A DNA stretch of 64,000 nucleotides from Ascaphus truei (lineage: Eukaryota > Chordata > Amphibia > Anura > Ascaphidae). A program made the position numbers and the translations under genes. The notes beneath the pieces were generated by a model. The model had not been told where the DNA came from and did not search any database. It saw nothing but the letters and a program-made list of their open reading frames with translations. The DNA lies in the NCBI GenBank assembly GCA_036426205.1, contig CM071570.1:68969585-69033584 (forward strand). The letters run 5' to 3'. Shown here one piece after another: positions 18,330 to 30,540 of the stretch (within the stretch, counting starts at the first letter, position 1; the number at the start of each line of letters is the position of its first letter).

Positions 18330-18718
18330 GCCTGCAACAATGTACATAGAGCAAGACTTGGTAGAACTGCAGTAACAAAAATACATACAATGTATAAAAA
18401 TGTAATTCCTGTGCTGGACGCATATAACATGTCTACCCTACAGGCAATCTAAAAGAGAAGATCTGATGCATAAAGAGCATATCCAAGGTAATAGAGCAAT
18501 TTTTCAAGATAATAGAGTGCCTTCTGAAATATATTTCATAATATAAATGCATAATATAAATGCATCAGATCCTCTGTTTTTCATTGCCTGTAGGGTAGAC
18601 ATGTTACATCCGTCCAGCACAGGAATTACATTGTGTATACATTGTATGTTTTTTGTTACTGCTGTTCTACCAAGTCTTGCTCTATAAACATTGTTGCAGT
18701 CTGTACATATACTGTTGC
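18326..18718. mobile_element. Palindromic MITE, ~150-bp arms
   Basis: The left arm starts GTACAGCCTGCAACAATGTA and the right arm ends with its complement (TTGTTGCAGTCTGTACA); the arms run to about 18480 and from about 18555. The centre is AT-rich. TA at both ends is compatible with a Tc1/mariner-type element. The left end merges with the (TA)n tract. Confidence 0.75.
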
Positions 18719-18955
18719 GGCTAAGCATAATCTAAAGCTTAATCGCAATTTCCCCTGCCTTTTTAATTTTCACGCTGAAATTGGCCGCGCGCCAGCCGCA
18801 TCTCATGGCCGCGCAGGGCCGGTTCTCCAATCAGCGCCTAATGGCACTGAACAATAGAAGCCCTGCGGTGCTGGAAAAAGAAAAGCCCGCGTCTGAACGC
18901 ACTTTAAAAATAACAGCGGAGGCGGCCGCTGTAGACTAAGGGCGGCCGCCTCTGT
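18719..18955. other. GC-rich patch with inverted GCGGCCGC
   Basis: Noncoding. GAGGCGGCCGCTGTAGACTAAGGGCGGCCGCCTC forms a short hairpin at about 18917-18951 (arms GAGGCGGCCGC and GCGGCCGCCTC). Confidence 0.45.
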
Positions 18956-19260
18956 ATACAGTTGTGTGAAAAAGAAAGTACACCCTCTTTGAATTCTATG
19001 GTTTTACATATCAGGACATAATAACAATCATCTGTTCCTTAGCATGTCTTAAAATTAGGTAAATACAACCTCAGATGAACAACAACACATGACATATTAC
19101 ACTGTGTCATGCTTTATTTAACAAAAATAAAGTCAAAATGGAGAAGCCATGTGTGAGAAACTAAGTTACACAGTTGATTCCAGTATTTATCCCCTTCACT
19201 AGTTCATCCTTGTTAGCAGACTTCACATACTTGCACAGATGATGCTCTAATTCATGCTAG
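18956..19260 (+). mobile_element. Tc1/mariner-type 5' end fragment
   Basis: ACAGTTGTGTGAAAAAGAAA and the following ACACCCTCTTTGAATTC sequence are in the style of Tc1-like transposon ends common in fish and frogs. No transposase ORF follows; the element is truncated at about 19260. Recognition is from memory of the family's look. Confidence 0.55.
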
Positions 19261-19874
19261 AATCATTTTTTTTATATCGTTTTTTTATTGGGTTCATTAA
19301 CATTAAACAACAACATTACAACAATACAATACAGAAAAAAACAGTAAGAAACACAGGAAAATATACTTTTACACAAAATTGCTTTTAGTATTGCTCATCA
19401 TACTTATGATTTCAATACTCAACACATTAACACAAATAATAATAAAAAGAAAAAACAGATAATAGCATTTTCAAAGATTAACATCAAATCTATCACCACA
19501 CAACCTCCTAACAAAAGTCAGACTAATTTGATGGAGTAAATGTTAAGGTGATACAGTTTTTTTTACCTGCCTGCTGTATTAAATCCTGAGGAAAAACTGC
19601 TTTATACAGTAGCTTTTTATCAGAAGGGAATTTCCTTTGACATGATAATTAAACATTAGATAATATTTACCAGTTTAAACCAATGCGCTTTGTGTATCAC
19701 TTACTGGGGTTCTATATCATGTTTTCCTTTTCAAGACTTGCACTAAGACACTTTATAGCACTTGAATATTATAGCATTCAATATCCAGTCGCACTTGGTG
19801 CCTTTTGGTTGCTTTAAATAAGAAGGGACTCCTCTTGGATAGCAATTACCCAGTAAACATACATAACTGTATAT
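19261..19874. other. AT-rich interval, no gene seen
   Basis: No sustained ORF. TTTTTTATTGGGTTCATT at about 19277 could be the antisense of a retroelement end; not supported further. Confidence 0.4.
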
Positions 19875-20075
19875 AGCAGGCCTGTACTACGCCAGTCCTC
19901 GAGGGCTACAAATAGGCCAGGTTTTCAGGATATCCTTACTTCAGCACAGCTGGCTCAATTAGTGGCTCAGTATGACTAAGTTACTAATTGACCCAGCTGT
20001 GCTGATGTAGGGATATCCTGAAAAGCTGGCCTGTTTGAGGCCTTCAAGGACTGGAGTTGTGCAGGCCTGGTATAT
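19875..20075. mobile_element. Palindromic MITE, 200 bp
   Basis: The arms CAGGCCTGTACTACGCCAGT ... ACTGGAGTTGTGCAGGCCTG enclose a second inverted set AGGATATCC.T.ACTTCAGCACAGCTGG / CCAGCTGTGCTGATGTAGGGATATCCT (each quoted part under 20 bases: GGATATCC, CAGCACAGCTGG). The same family is at 1052-1160. Confidence 0.75.
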
Positions 20076-20640
20076 AGGGTATATCATTTTTTGTATCTTT
20101 TTAATACCGTATGTATTGTGCTTTATTTAACTTTTCTCACATACTGTAGATGTGTTCGAATCTTAAACATATTTCTTATTGCATAACATTTTAGCGTTAT
20201 AAAGTAAAAAAATAGAACAGTCTCACTTATATTTTTTGGGAATATTTCTTAACAGGATTAATCATATTTAAATGTTGTACAAAATCATAATTAGTTATAT
20301 CTACGTACATGATACATTCTAAACCATTCGTGTAGAATACAGTCAAAACACTCTTTATTTATACATATTCTACTCTTAAACAAAGCAACAAGTTATACTT
20401 TCACACATACCGTATAAACAGTGAGAACACAAACATCGTACATTGCCCATACAATTACTGGATAGAAAAGAACAATCCATTTACCAAATATCATGTACTG
20501 TATACTTTCATACATGTCATACTTAGCGTGGAGAATAAATAATCAGGAGGCCGAATGCCCCAAGTCACAGTCACAAATAGCATGGCAACGTCAAAACATT
20601 AATTAACAATATTAATTCAACACACAAATCAAAAGTCACT
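20076..20640. other. AT-rich interval, no gene seen
   Basis: No ORF or repeat recognised. Confidence 0.45.
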
Positions 20641-20644
20641 ACAT

Positions 20645-21090
20645 TCCTCCCTGTCTTCTCTCCCTCTTCCTTATATATCTCCCTCTTCCTTCTCTTTCTC
20701 TCCCTCTAGCTCTTCCTTCTCTCTCTTTACTCTCTCTCTCTCCCTCTCTCTCCCTTTTCTCTCTTCTCCCTCGCTCTTCCTTCTCTCTTTTCCTTTTCTC
20801 ATCTCATCATTATCTCTCTTTCCCACCTCTCTCCCTCCACTCTCTTCCTTCCCTCTTTCTCTCTCTCTCTCCTCCCTCTTTCTCTTCCCCTTTTCTCTTC
20901 TTTCTCTCTCTACCTAGCTCTTCCTTTTCTTCCCCTCTTCTTCCTCTCTTCCCCTCTCTTTCTCTTCTCTCCTCTTCATTCTCTCTCTTTGCTTCTCTCT
21001 CTTCCCCCTCTTCCTTCTCTCTTCCCCCTCTTTATCTATTGCTTCTCTGTCTCATGCCTCCCCTCTCTGTTTCCCCCTCTTTCTAACTTC
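20645..21090. repeat. 440-bp polypyrimidine (CT) tract
   Basis: Almost pure C/T on the plus strand with CTCTTCC and TCTCTCCC variants. A low-complexity mirror-like tract that could form H-DNA. No coding value. Confidence 0.9.
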
Positions 21091-21436
21091 TCTATGTCTT
21101 TGCCTTTAATGCCAATTGCCAAGAGAAATGTTCCCATCCCTGTATAATGACACTACTGTGGGAGAGTTTTAGGAACTACCTAATATGGGATGCAAAACAT
21201 TATCCTTCACAATATCTGTGTCACAGTTTGTTTAAGTCTGCTGGACCCAAAGCAATCCAAAGCATGCCATTACCCTTTTGATTGTCTATGTATTAACAGG
21301 AAACATCAAAATAATGTTTGTCATCATGGGAACAAGCATTCTCATTGTAGGACCTCTGCTAAACACTGTTTAATATGCCATGATATTGCTTCTATACAGT
21401 AGCAACATTTCACAGTAGAAGAAATAAGAGAAGGTA

Positions 21437-21835
21437 CTGCACCGACACACTTTATTCGAGCAAATACCCAGTATGTACCTGGCAGATACCTGGAATGCGC
21501 CGCTCCTCACCTCTGACAAGCCCCGTTGCGTTTGCCTTCCCAGCCTGGGTTCATGCCTGGCTGACGGGTGGCTGATCTGTTAAATGATAATGATTAGGAT
21601 TTAATAGGCTGCAATGCTTCGCGTGTCTACCAGATGGCATAAATTCATGAATTGTAATGCAGTATATATATATATATACTGTGCAGTATTGCAGCCAGCG
21701 GGAATAAAATGCTTCAATCCCTGCCTGGAAAATACCTCAATGCACTCGGGCAGAAAACAGTCACAACCCTCAATACACCCGGGTATACCCGAATTCGTGG
21801 GACTAGCCGAACTCGAATAAAGTGTGTCGCCAGTG
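21437..21835 (-). mobile_element. TA-target MITE, 399 bp
   Basis: Reverse complement of 40985-41381. The ends are CTGCACCGACACACTTTATT on the left and, reading inward from the right, CACTGGCGACACACTTTATT, flanked by TA on each side. It has no ORF. An internal (TA)n occurs at 21663-21679. Confidence 0.85.
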
Positions 21836-22009
21836 TAGTGAGTGAAAGGGCAAACCGGTAAGGTGTTTTCACTTTATCTAGGCTTGCGATCACTGAGATT
21901 TAGTGGCAACATGATTTTGTACCAGCAATTTGCTAGCCAAACTTGGTAAATCATTCCAATTAAGTTTTTGCTTCTGTTTATCTCTGTACTGTATCTCCTC
22001 AGTTCACTA

Positions 22010-22340
22010 TTACATTCCCTGACAGTGTATGCTCCTACAGTATTTACTGTATATACAGTCATTGAAATCCAGTGAGGCATTCTTAAAAATATTTGAGCCT
22101 TCCTTCATGTCCAGCCACACACATCAAGTGTGCTTGAGCAGTGTAGGTACTTATCTGTCCACTCAAATCTAGTGTGGCAATGTCTAACAATGGTTTTTTC
22201 TACTTACTGCATCTGAAAAGCCACTCCAGTGGGGCTTTTCTTAATAGTGTGTGTAATAGTGTGTATATCTACAGTACCTCCCTGTCCAGTCACTAAACAC
22301 CAGTGAGGTATTCCCAACCAATAGTGTATATTTACCGATT
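22010..22340 (+). repeat. Degenerate tandem repeat, 4-5 units
   Basis: Units share a CACTNAAATCCAGTGAGGCATT-like core (for example TCATTGAAATCCAGTGAGGC near 22058 and CACTAAACACCAGTGAGG near 22292), followed by an A-rich stretch and TAGTGTGTAT. Unit length varies from about 60 to 110 bp. CACT and AGTG in each core make a small hairpin. Confidence 0.45.
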
Positions 22341-24804
22341 TACAGGAATAATATTTCTAGCATTGTAAAGAAGTACTGTAGTGTCCTCCTTATACTTTTT
22401 CCTCCTCGTCAAAATAAAGCATGATCCAAAAGTAAACACAAAAGAAAAAGTAAACAATAACATTTGAAAAAAAAAAAAACGAAACTCCATCCCCAAAATA
22501 TATTTCTCCTCCTGTTTGTACTTGAATGTACAAATATTTTCCATATTCTACAAAAATCTATGAGATAAAGCAGCCATTGTTGTCTTATATGAGCAGCCTT
22601 TCCTAGAACCAAAATGAATAAGGCGGTGGCATGTTTAGTAGGTAAAAAATTGCTAGTTAATAAACAAATTTAGGCAAAACAGAGAAGTGTAAGCACTTTG
22701 AATTGTTATTATTATTTTTTTACTTTAATGTTTTCATAGTAACCAAATGCTTTGGTGTGTTTTTATGATCTAAGCCTAATCTTTTGTGAGATAAAACAGT
22801 TTGCAAATTGCTGCATACAAAAGAAGATTGCTGATGCAGACCTTTCCCACTTTGTGGTTGTGTTTAGATGGCAGCACAATGAGCTTAAACAGATACCGGA
22901 GAAGCACAATAATTACCAGGTAATATTAGAATAAAGCAGACATAAAAATAGAAGCTGATTACATTGATAATTTGTTTCTTTTGTTTGCTTTGTGAAACTT
23001 CCCTTTTAAAAATTGTGCCAATTGGAGAGATGTATAAAACTGTTTGGTTACTTTTCTAAAGTTCCTACATTTTGTAAAAGCCATTACCAAAGTGACAAAA
23101 TGTTTCTAAAGAAATGCATACTTTTTAAAATGTGTATGCACATATTCGTGAAACTCACCAATTTGTTCCACATTTGCCAAAAAAGGCCCCATTTTATTAA
23201 AGTGAGATACAAGGTACTCTTTAAAAAAACATACTTACATTACAGTTGACATTTTAGCTTTAAACAGAGCAAAAGACCATATTTTAAAATATTTCCACAC
23301 AAATGCTTGTGTTCAAATCTGGACAAGAAATAGTCAAAGTCTGACCTCTAAAACCAAAGGCCCATTACACAGCCTCTACAGTGTGCCCCATAGATTTATC
23401 ATGCTATAAAGCTGAATGCTTCCCTAAGGAGGTAATGAAACGCAAATGATAATGCTCATTCCTCTTCCCTCTTCCTGTTTATCCATTATGTAGAATAACA
23501 AGAAGTGTTCCTGACCATAAGGTGTGTTTGATGGTGGAGAAATCACTAAGCAAGTAAAAGAAAATGTGCAATTAAAAGATGTAAATGGTAAAATCTAAAT
23601 GCAAAGCCTTTTCAGCTACTCTGGCGTGAAAGAAATGCAAGACTTGTAAAAAGTGGAAGCATTCAAGTTCTAACACTAGATTGGGACTCAGAATAAGTGA
23701 GCTAGAGAATTTCTAAAACAAAAGAATGCCACTTAGTACTCCTATTTTTTTTTAGCATCATCTGCATGTGCCTTGAAAAATTCATAACTAAACAATTTAA
23801 ATACAGTAGCTGACTTTTTAAATATTGTATTCTTCAAAAGCAATTAAGAACACAAAGCAGATGGTCCACCAATGTAGATTTCCCCTTTCATATTGCTTAA
23901 ACACTAGAGATCAATACGTCTAATATAAACAGATGATTTCCATAGCAGGGTTTATAATTAGCTGGCACTGAATGTGTTCAAACTCTAAAATAATTAGCAG
24001 AAGCATGTGGCACACCATTAAAACCTTGTGGCTTGTCCGCATTTACATTTATAATTATTAAAGTTAATTATGATGTTTGTGGTGTGATTCCAAGATGCTT
24101 TACAACTTACTTTACAGTATTTGAATTTTAGTGAATTAATTTTTATTTGTCATTGTTACAGTATGTTTGTGAAAGTAACACTTAAATCACATTACATATG
24201 TGTATTTGAAAATGTTCCAAAGAAACTTTTCATACAAATTTTAAAATCAGACTCTTTATCGTTACTTTTCAGTTTAGGGGTAAAATAAAAAACAGAAAAA
24301 ACTATTTTTGCATGCCATAATAGTTTTTTTTTAATTATTATTGCTTCGCAGCATTCTTACAGAATTTGTTTCAAACAGAGTAACATAAAGGAAATGACTA
24401 TGACATGGTGTACCAATAACATAAATTGACAGTTTCACTCAACCAAACTTAGCGGTACCTTTTTCCAATACATATAATATTTTACATTGAAATATTAAAT
24501 CTACTTGATAATATATTTTTATTCTGATATTAGAAAATTCCTAAACCATATTTATCCTTTCCACTTCTGATGGATGTTTTTCATTCATTCAGTGTTCTTT
24601 CTATAAACAAGTGCTTTTACACCTTTACACACTTTTACACCACGCCTAATTTACTCTTACTTATCTACTTATTATGAATCATATAATGAGAAAAAGTCGA
24701 CTACAGTATGCGTTCTTTATTTGTTTCAGTATCTACGGTATTTTGACATTTCAATCATATCACTAACAATAGTGCAGTTTAACCTTTTACTCTGTCCAAA
24801 TTCA
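22341..24804. other. 2.4 kb AT-rich DNA, no gene seen
   Basis: Short ORFs only, with no domain and no shared repeats within the window. It looks like ordinary intergenic or intronic DNA. Confidence 0.55.
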
Positions 24805-26210
24805 AATGAACAGAAAAAAAGGAAACACTGCATGAAGAATAGGCACTACCATGCAGATAAGTCCCTCTAAATTGCACTCAGTGCCTGTGGCGAGAGTACC
24901 CTGTAGAGTAACAATGATGGAATACAAAAGAAATAGTCTGGTCTGATAAGTAAGGTTTATGAATTAATTAAAATAGTTTATTAACATATAATAGATTAAT
25001 ATAAATTGAACCAGAACTATAATGTGATGATAAGGAAAAGAATAAAGTAGGAGTTAACACGTCGTGCTGGATCCTCGATAGAGGTCTAGAAATAGCAATG
25101 TAATGCTATAAAATCCGCACAATAAAAGTGTGCGGGATAATAGGTCCAATCGGGACCAATTAATCAGCACGTGGAGATATTACAGAAACACAGTCACCAG
25201 TGGCCTATAGTATCATGGCGAAGAGGAATTGTGTCTGATATATCATAACGTCCACTGAAATACCTATGGATAATCACACTCACAGCGTACGTGTTAGGCT
25301 AAGGCCCCGTTGCACACGTCCGCACGGCTGTCTTGCTTGCCGGCGGCGCGTGCAACTTACTGCACCGCGATCTGCGGTCTGCAGGAAACTTTTTCCGGAG
25401 CGGGGGGGCATGACCAAACGGGTTGGGTGGGCGGGGCCATGACGAGGGGTGGCGCGGCCATGACGTGTGTCAGTGTGCTGGAGTGGAATATAAAATTGAC
25501 ATACAGTATCTCCACAGTTTAATCGGGTGCTGTAAAGTCCCCCCCACCCCTCTCCCCCCTCAGTTTGCCCTGAAGCCGTCCCCGTCCCCCAGGCCCTGCA
25601 TGTAAATGAGTGTGAGGACAGGCATGTGTCCCACTCCCCGCAGCCTTCCTGCTCCCCGAAGCCTCCCTGCTCCTCCTCTCCTCATGCCGGGTTCCCCCAT
25701 CCCGTGCATCTGCTACACTGCGACTATGAAGAGAGAGTCCTGTGGGAGGGGCAGGGGGGCTCCCTGGTGCTGCAGCTGCTTTCCCTCTCCTCCCGCTCCC
25801 CGAAGCCTCCCCTCCTCTTGGCGATCACAGCCACACCACGTGACGCGTCACCGCTTGGGATTATAATTCTCTTGTATCCCCTGGTGGCTGATGCGTCACA
25901 GCGTGTAGTGAGCTGTGCCATGAGGGGGGACTGGAACTGGCTCGGGAGGGCACCCTCTTATGGTGAGTAGCGCTCACGCGGCCGCCCGTGCCACCGGGCG
26001 CAGCGGGTCCCAGCCCTAAGTGTGCATGAGAGAGCATGAGACAGTATCAAATGACAAATCATACCCAAGGTCAGATAATTCCAATGTGAATATATACATA
26101 TAATAACTACATGTAACGTAAACTGTGGGGACTATCAGAACCTACTCAAAACACCCAGTGTATGAATGTAATCACACACTAAAGCACATTGCAGATGTCC
26201 ACCATAAGGC
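24805..26210 (+). repeat. Left arm of a 36-kb-spaced inverted repeat
   Basis: Without the insertion at 25290-26024, this arm is about 670 bp and is the reverse complement of 60442-61110 at high identity, with small indels. The outer limit is near the poly-A run at 24813; the inner limit is ATGTCCACCA at 26210. Confidence 0.85.
25290..26024. mobile_element. GC-rich TIR element inserted in the left arm
   Basis: Absent from the right arm, so a true insertion. Imperfect inverted ends read TTAGGCTAAGGCCCCGTTGC and, inward from the right, TTAGGGCTGGGACCCGCTGC. The TTA/TAA ends fit a 3-bp PIF/Harbinger-like target. ORFs inside are short and GC-driven; it is non-autonomous. Confidence 0.65.
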
Positions 26211-26359
26211 TGCGGACCCGCTGCCGCTGAGCTCGCTCATGCTTGGAGAGCGGATATCTCACCAGCTCTCCAAGCATGAGCGATCGCTGTCTGCAGCATT
26301 TTTAGAGCAGGAGTGGGGGGGGCGTGGCTATTACGGGAGGGGGGTGTCATTGGCTGTAT
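26211..26359. mobile_element. Left end of a related GC-rich TIR element
   Basis: TAAGGCTGCGGACCCGCTGC and CTGAGCTCGCTCATGCTTGG match, inverted, the sequence ending at 60363 (TTAGGCTGAGTCCCCGCTGG when read inward). A hairpin GCTCTCCAAGCATGAGC is inside. The element appears split by the 34-kb interior. Confidence 0.5.
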
Positions 26360-26387
26360 AGGGGCAGTCTGTGTTTCTGTGTATCTC

Positions 26388-26444
26388 TCTCTCTCCTTTC
26401 TCTCTCTTCTCTCTTCTCTCTATATAATATATATAATATATATT

Positions 26445-26495
<51 letters not shown>

Positions 26496-26496
26496 C
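26388..26496. repeat. (TC)n and (TA)n microsatellites
   Basis: TC-rich to about 26422, then TA-rich to 26493, directly before the PLE1 pseudo-LTR. Confidence 0.85.
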
Positions 26497-27171
26497 ATGT
26501 AGAGGTATCAGTACGTGTTAGCCGAGCTTCAATAATCAAAAATAAATAGATGATACCGTTCTGTGGCTAACGAAATGCTTTTATTGTGCGAGCTTTCGAG
26601 AACACTGATCTCTTCTTCCGGCGATGTACAATGAATAAGCAAGGATAACTAAAAACAGTGTCTCTTGGAATGTATCTGTGCTGGTCCTTCCCCGATGTGG
26701 AGTGTTTTATGGCTAGAGGTGTCAAAGGGTTACTGAAAGCAAGTGAAGAAAGAGTGGTAGGTGTATCAGTGTGATAAGAATGAATGGAAAGCCCACAGTA
26801 TAAACAGTGCTCTACACAAGGTGTGTGTGGAGTGAGAGGGATATAAGGTGGTGGGTGGGTGTGGAAATGTGAGAGTTTGTAGCACAACTAAAAGTGTGGT
26901 GGATACTATGTGGCCCTATTGGTGTATAGGGATGAAAAATAAGAGTATTGGTATGTGTGAGAGACAGCTGTGTGTGCATACATATAGCACAGTATGTACA
27001 GACATGGCCTTTAGCGCTCATGGGAAGAGAGTTCGCTAGTGTCAGTATGACTATAAAATTTCGATCTCTGTTTAGGCCACTGCAAGGTCCCGAACAGTTG
27101 CATAAATTGTATTCATGCAACCGTCTTTTCGGGTTTTAAGATTACCTTTGAGTATGGCAACCCTCAGATCG
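26497..27171 (-). repeat. PLE1 pseudo-LTR, downstream copy
   Basis: Direct repeat of 29694-30400, with many one-base deletions relative to it. It covers the end of the GIY-YIG ORF and the 3' untranslated part. Repeated ends of this kind (pseudo-LTRs) are typical of Penelope-like elements. Confidence 0.85.
26570..26632 (-). ncRNA. Hammerhead-derived motif in PLE1 pLTR (downstream copy)
   Basis: On the minus strand, GGAAGA, a GAGAT-type stem II and GAAAGCTCGC keep the hammerhead layout, but box CTGATGA is degraded and one base of the stem is lost compared with 29755-29826. Not expected to be active. Confidence 0.4.
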
Positions 27172-29687
27172 TTCATCTTATGGCCAGAGTCACAGAAATG
27201 TTCGCCAACAGGACTGTCTCTTGTTCCGCGTGTGATGCTGTGGCGATGCAGGTTCATTCTCTTGTTTAGCCCCTGTCCTGTCTCACCTATGTAGTAGCAG
27301 CCCCCTGGGCATTTCATGCACATGATGAGGTACACGACATTGCTGGAGGAACAGGTGAACCCTCCTCTGATTTTGTATTCCCGATTCTTGTGTGGTATTT
27401 GTATTGTGTCCGCTGTGTAGAGCATTGCGCAGGTTTTGCATCTTGGGTCCTGGCATGGTTTTGTCCCGCATTCAGTTGTACTGCTGAATACTTTACTCCT
27501 CACCATAATATTCTTGAGATTATGGGGTTGTCTGTATGATAATAAGGGTGCTTCAGGGAAGACCCGTTGCAGTCTTGTATCTTCCTGGAGGATGGGTTGT
27601 AGTTTCCTGGCGATCTTGCGTAGGGCTCCTAGGTGTGGGTTATATGTGACCACCAAAGGTACCCTGTCGCTTGTCTCCTTCTGTTTGTATTCAAGGAGAT
27701 CACTTCTTGGTACTCTGGTGGCTTTGTGAATTTGCTGGTCTACAATTCTGTGGTTATATCCACGGTTTATAAAGTCTGATCTCAAGGCTTTAATCCGCTG
27801 GTCTCTGTCTGCTGTGTCGGAGCATATCCGGTTGTATTGTATGGCTTGACTGTAGATGGTTGCATGTTTGGTGTGTGTCGGGTGGAAGCTGTTGTCCCTC
27901 AAATAGCTGGCTCTGTCTGTAGGTTTGCGGTATACAGAAGTCTGTAGTTGGTTGTTCTTTATAGTAATGGTGGTGTCTAGAAAATGTACTTCATCCGGGG
28001 AATGGGTGAGTTTGAGGTTGATGGTCGGGTGGAAAGTATTGAAGTTGTCATAGAACTGTAGGAGATCCTGTTCGCCAGAGGTCCAGATCAGGAGGATGTC
28101 ATCGATGTAGCGAAGGTATGTAAGGGGTTTCAAGTGACAGGTGGACAGAAAGTCACTTTCCAGTTTTGCGCAGAACAGATTGGCATACTGTGGCGCCATC
28201 CGAGTACCCATAGCGGTCCCGGTTGTCTGGAGGTATGTGTCATTTCCAAATGTGAAGTAGTTATGGGTCAGAATAAATTCAATGCATTTAGTCACTGTCT
28301 CTGTGAGTGGCTCCTGCGGTCCCAGAAAGTATCTGCAGGCTGAAATCCCATCCTCGTGGGGGATGTTTGTATAAATTGACTATACATCCATAGTTGCTAG
28401 TAGTGTTCCTGTAGGGAGGGGGCCAATGGCATTCAGTTTGTTTAGCAGGTCGGTGGTATCCTGGATATAGCTGGGTGTATTCCTGACAAGTGGTTTTAGA
28501 ATGCCCTCCACCCAGCCAGAAATATTCTCTGTAAGTGTGCCAGATCCAGAGATAATAGGCCGCCCAGGGTTACCCTCTTTGTGAATTTTAGGGAGCATGT
28601 AGAATGTGCCAGGTTTTGGGTTAGCTGGTATCAGGTCCAGAATTTGTTCTCTTGTGTGAATCGGGAGTGTTTTAATGATCCTGTTGAGTTCTCGCATGTA
28701 TTTTTTAGTTGGATCCTCCTGCAGTTGGGTGTAGTACTTTGAATCAGAGAGTTGCCTGTGTGCTTCCCGCAGGTAGTCTATGGTGTTCATTATGACCACT
28801 GCTCCTCCCTTGTCCGCAGGTTTGATTGTTATGTTGTGGTTGGCCTTTAGCGATTCTATGGCTCTCCTCTCCATCAGTGTCAGATTATATGTTTGTTTCC
28901 TTACTTTGTCCATGATGGTAGTTTTGGCGCTGTGTCTGAAGCTTTCAATGTACCGGTCCAATGTGGGGTTGCGCCCAGTTTGTGGGATCCAGTTGGATTT
29001 TTGCTTCTCTCTGCTCATGTGCAGCGGCTCTCCTTCTGCAGTGTTGGCATAATCTTGGTTGTGTCTGTCATGGAAGAACTCCTTAAGACGCAGCCTTCTG
29101 AAGAATTCTTCCAGGTCACTGCACAGCTCAATCTTGTCCATAGGCTTGGTAGGGCAGAATGTGAGTCCCTTTGATAATACTGAGGACTCTGCTTGATTAG
29201 GTGTGTAATCTGAGAGGTTAACAGTGCAGTCCTGTTCTTGGTGACTGTCAATGTTTGTATTATTAGTTGTTGTGCTGGCTGCTGCAGAGTATCTCATTCT
29301 TAGCCTCAGTCTGTGCAGTTTCTTTTCCTTATTGCTAATTAGACCCTTCAGGAGTTTTTCATGGAATGTTTGCAGTCCTCTCCATGTGTCTATGTGAATT
29401 TCTCCTGTCTCCAGGATGCTGTCTATTGTCACCTTTGTCTTTCTCCTGTTACTGTAACAGATGCTGATGAGATGGTTCCTTAATCTTTCTGAGTTCCTGG
29501 TGCACAGTTGTTGGGAGAATTTTGTGTTCTATGTGGTAGCAAGTGGGTTTTTGAGGACGAGTCCTTTCGGGATCAGATGCTCCTTCTTGCATTTGCTGAG
29601 GAAAATGATATCGCTGTCTAGTTGTGCCTGTTTTTTCAGTAAATCCTTTAGCTTCATTTGGGTGCGGTACAATGTGGTATCTTCCAT
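27072..29687 (-). pseudogene. Penelope-like element PLE1: RT plus GIY-YIG endonuclease ORF
   Basis: Starts at the ATG at 29687, five bases after the pLTR. PLE N-terminal block with LSKGLTFCPT near 29165, then KPADKGGAVVIMN, YMLPKIHKEGNPGRPIISG, and the RT core with GTRMAPQYANLF and YIDDILLIW (27320-28240). Next are the Cys-rich linker CGTKPCQDPRCKTC and the GIY-YIG domain NVVYLIMC ... CYYIGETGQGLNKRM ... VGEHF (about 27360-27180). This is an EN+ PLE that primes reverse transcription at a nicked target. Breaks seen: TAG at about 29530, TAG at 28378-28380 just after the MDV of an RT motif, and a frameshift near 27130 that replaces the last ~15 residues. Otherwise the frame is open over about 2.5 kb, so inactivation is recent or some breaks are sequence errors. 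Confidence 0.93.
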
Positions 29688-29693
29688 ATTTTC

Positions 29694-30400
29694 ATGTAGA
29701 GGTATCAGTACCGTGTTAGCCGAGCTTCAATAATAAAAAAATAAATAGATGATACCGTTCTGTGGCTAACGAAATGCTTTTATTTGTGCGAGCTTTCGAG
29801 ATACACTGATCTCTTCTTCCGGCGATGTTACAATGAATGAAGCAAGGATAACTTAAAAACAGTGTCTCTTGGAATGTTATCTGTGCTGGTCCTTCCCCCG
29901 ATGTGGATGTGTTTTATGGCTAGAGGTGTCAAAGGGTTACTGAAAGCAAGTGAAGAAAGAGTGTGTATGTGTATCAGTGTGAATAAGAATGAATGGAAAG
30001 CCCACAGTATAAACAGTGCTCTACACAAGGTGTGTGTGGAGTGAGAGGGGATATAAATGGTGTGGGTGGGTGTGGAAATGTGAGAGTTTGTAGCACAACT
30101 AAAAGTGTGTGTGGATACTATGTGGTCCCTATTGGTGTATAGGGATGGAAAAATAAGGAGTATTGGTATGTGTGAGAGACAGCTGTGTGTGCATACATAT
30201 AGCACAGTATGTACAGACATGGCCTTTAGCGCTCATGGGAAGAGAGTTCGCTAGTGTCAGTAATGACTCATAAAATTTCGATCTCTGTTTAGGCCACTGC
30301 TAAGTGTCCCGAACAGTTGCATAAATTTGTATTCATGCAACCGTCTCTCTTTCGGGGTTTTAAGATTACCTTTGAGTATGGCAACCCTCAGATCGTTCAT
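29694..30400 (-). repeat. PLE1 pseudo-LTR, upstream copy
   Basis: The better-preserved partner of 26497-27171. It repeats the last codons of the endonuclease ORF (30310-30400) and the 3' untranslated region, the usual PLE head-to-tail partial copy. Confidence 0.85.
29755..29826 (-). ncRNA. Hammerhead-derived motif in PLE1 pLTR (upstream copy)
   Basis: On the minus strand: CCGGAAGA in the place of box 1, stem II GAGAT/ATCTC around CAGTGT, GAAA, GCTCGC, and GTTAGCC further on. The arrangement matches known vertebrate PLE hammerheads, but the core has changed at several invariant bases. Confidence 0.45.
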
Positions 30401-30411
30401 CTTATATATTT

Positions 30412-30418
30412 ATTATAC

Positions 30419-30479
<61 letters not shown>

Positions 30480-30540
30480 TAGATATATATTTATCGTATT
30501 ACCTATATATATATCTTTCTCTCTCTATATATATAAAGAA
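30412..30540. repeat. (GA)n and (TA)n microsatellites
   Basis: GA run 30420-30462, then CAGAGA and TA-rich sequence up to the start of the next PLE ORF. Confidence 0.85.

Noticed and set aside
25423..25970. GC-rich ORFs in the left arm insertion
   Set aside because: They lie inside a non-autonomous TIR element and are explained by high GC; no transposase motif.
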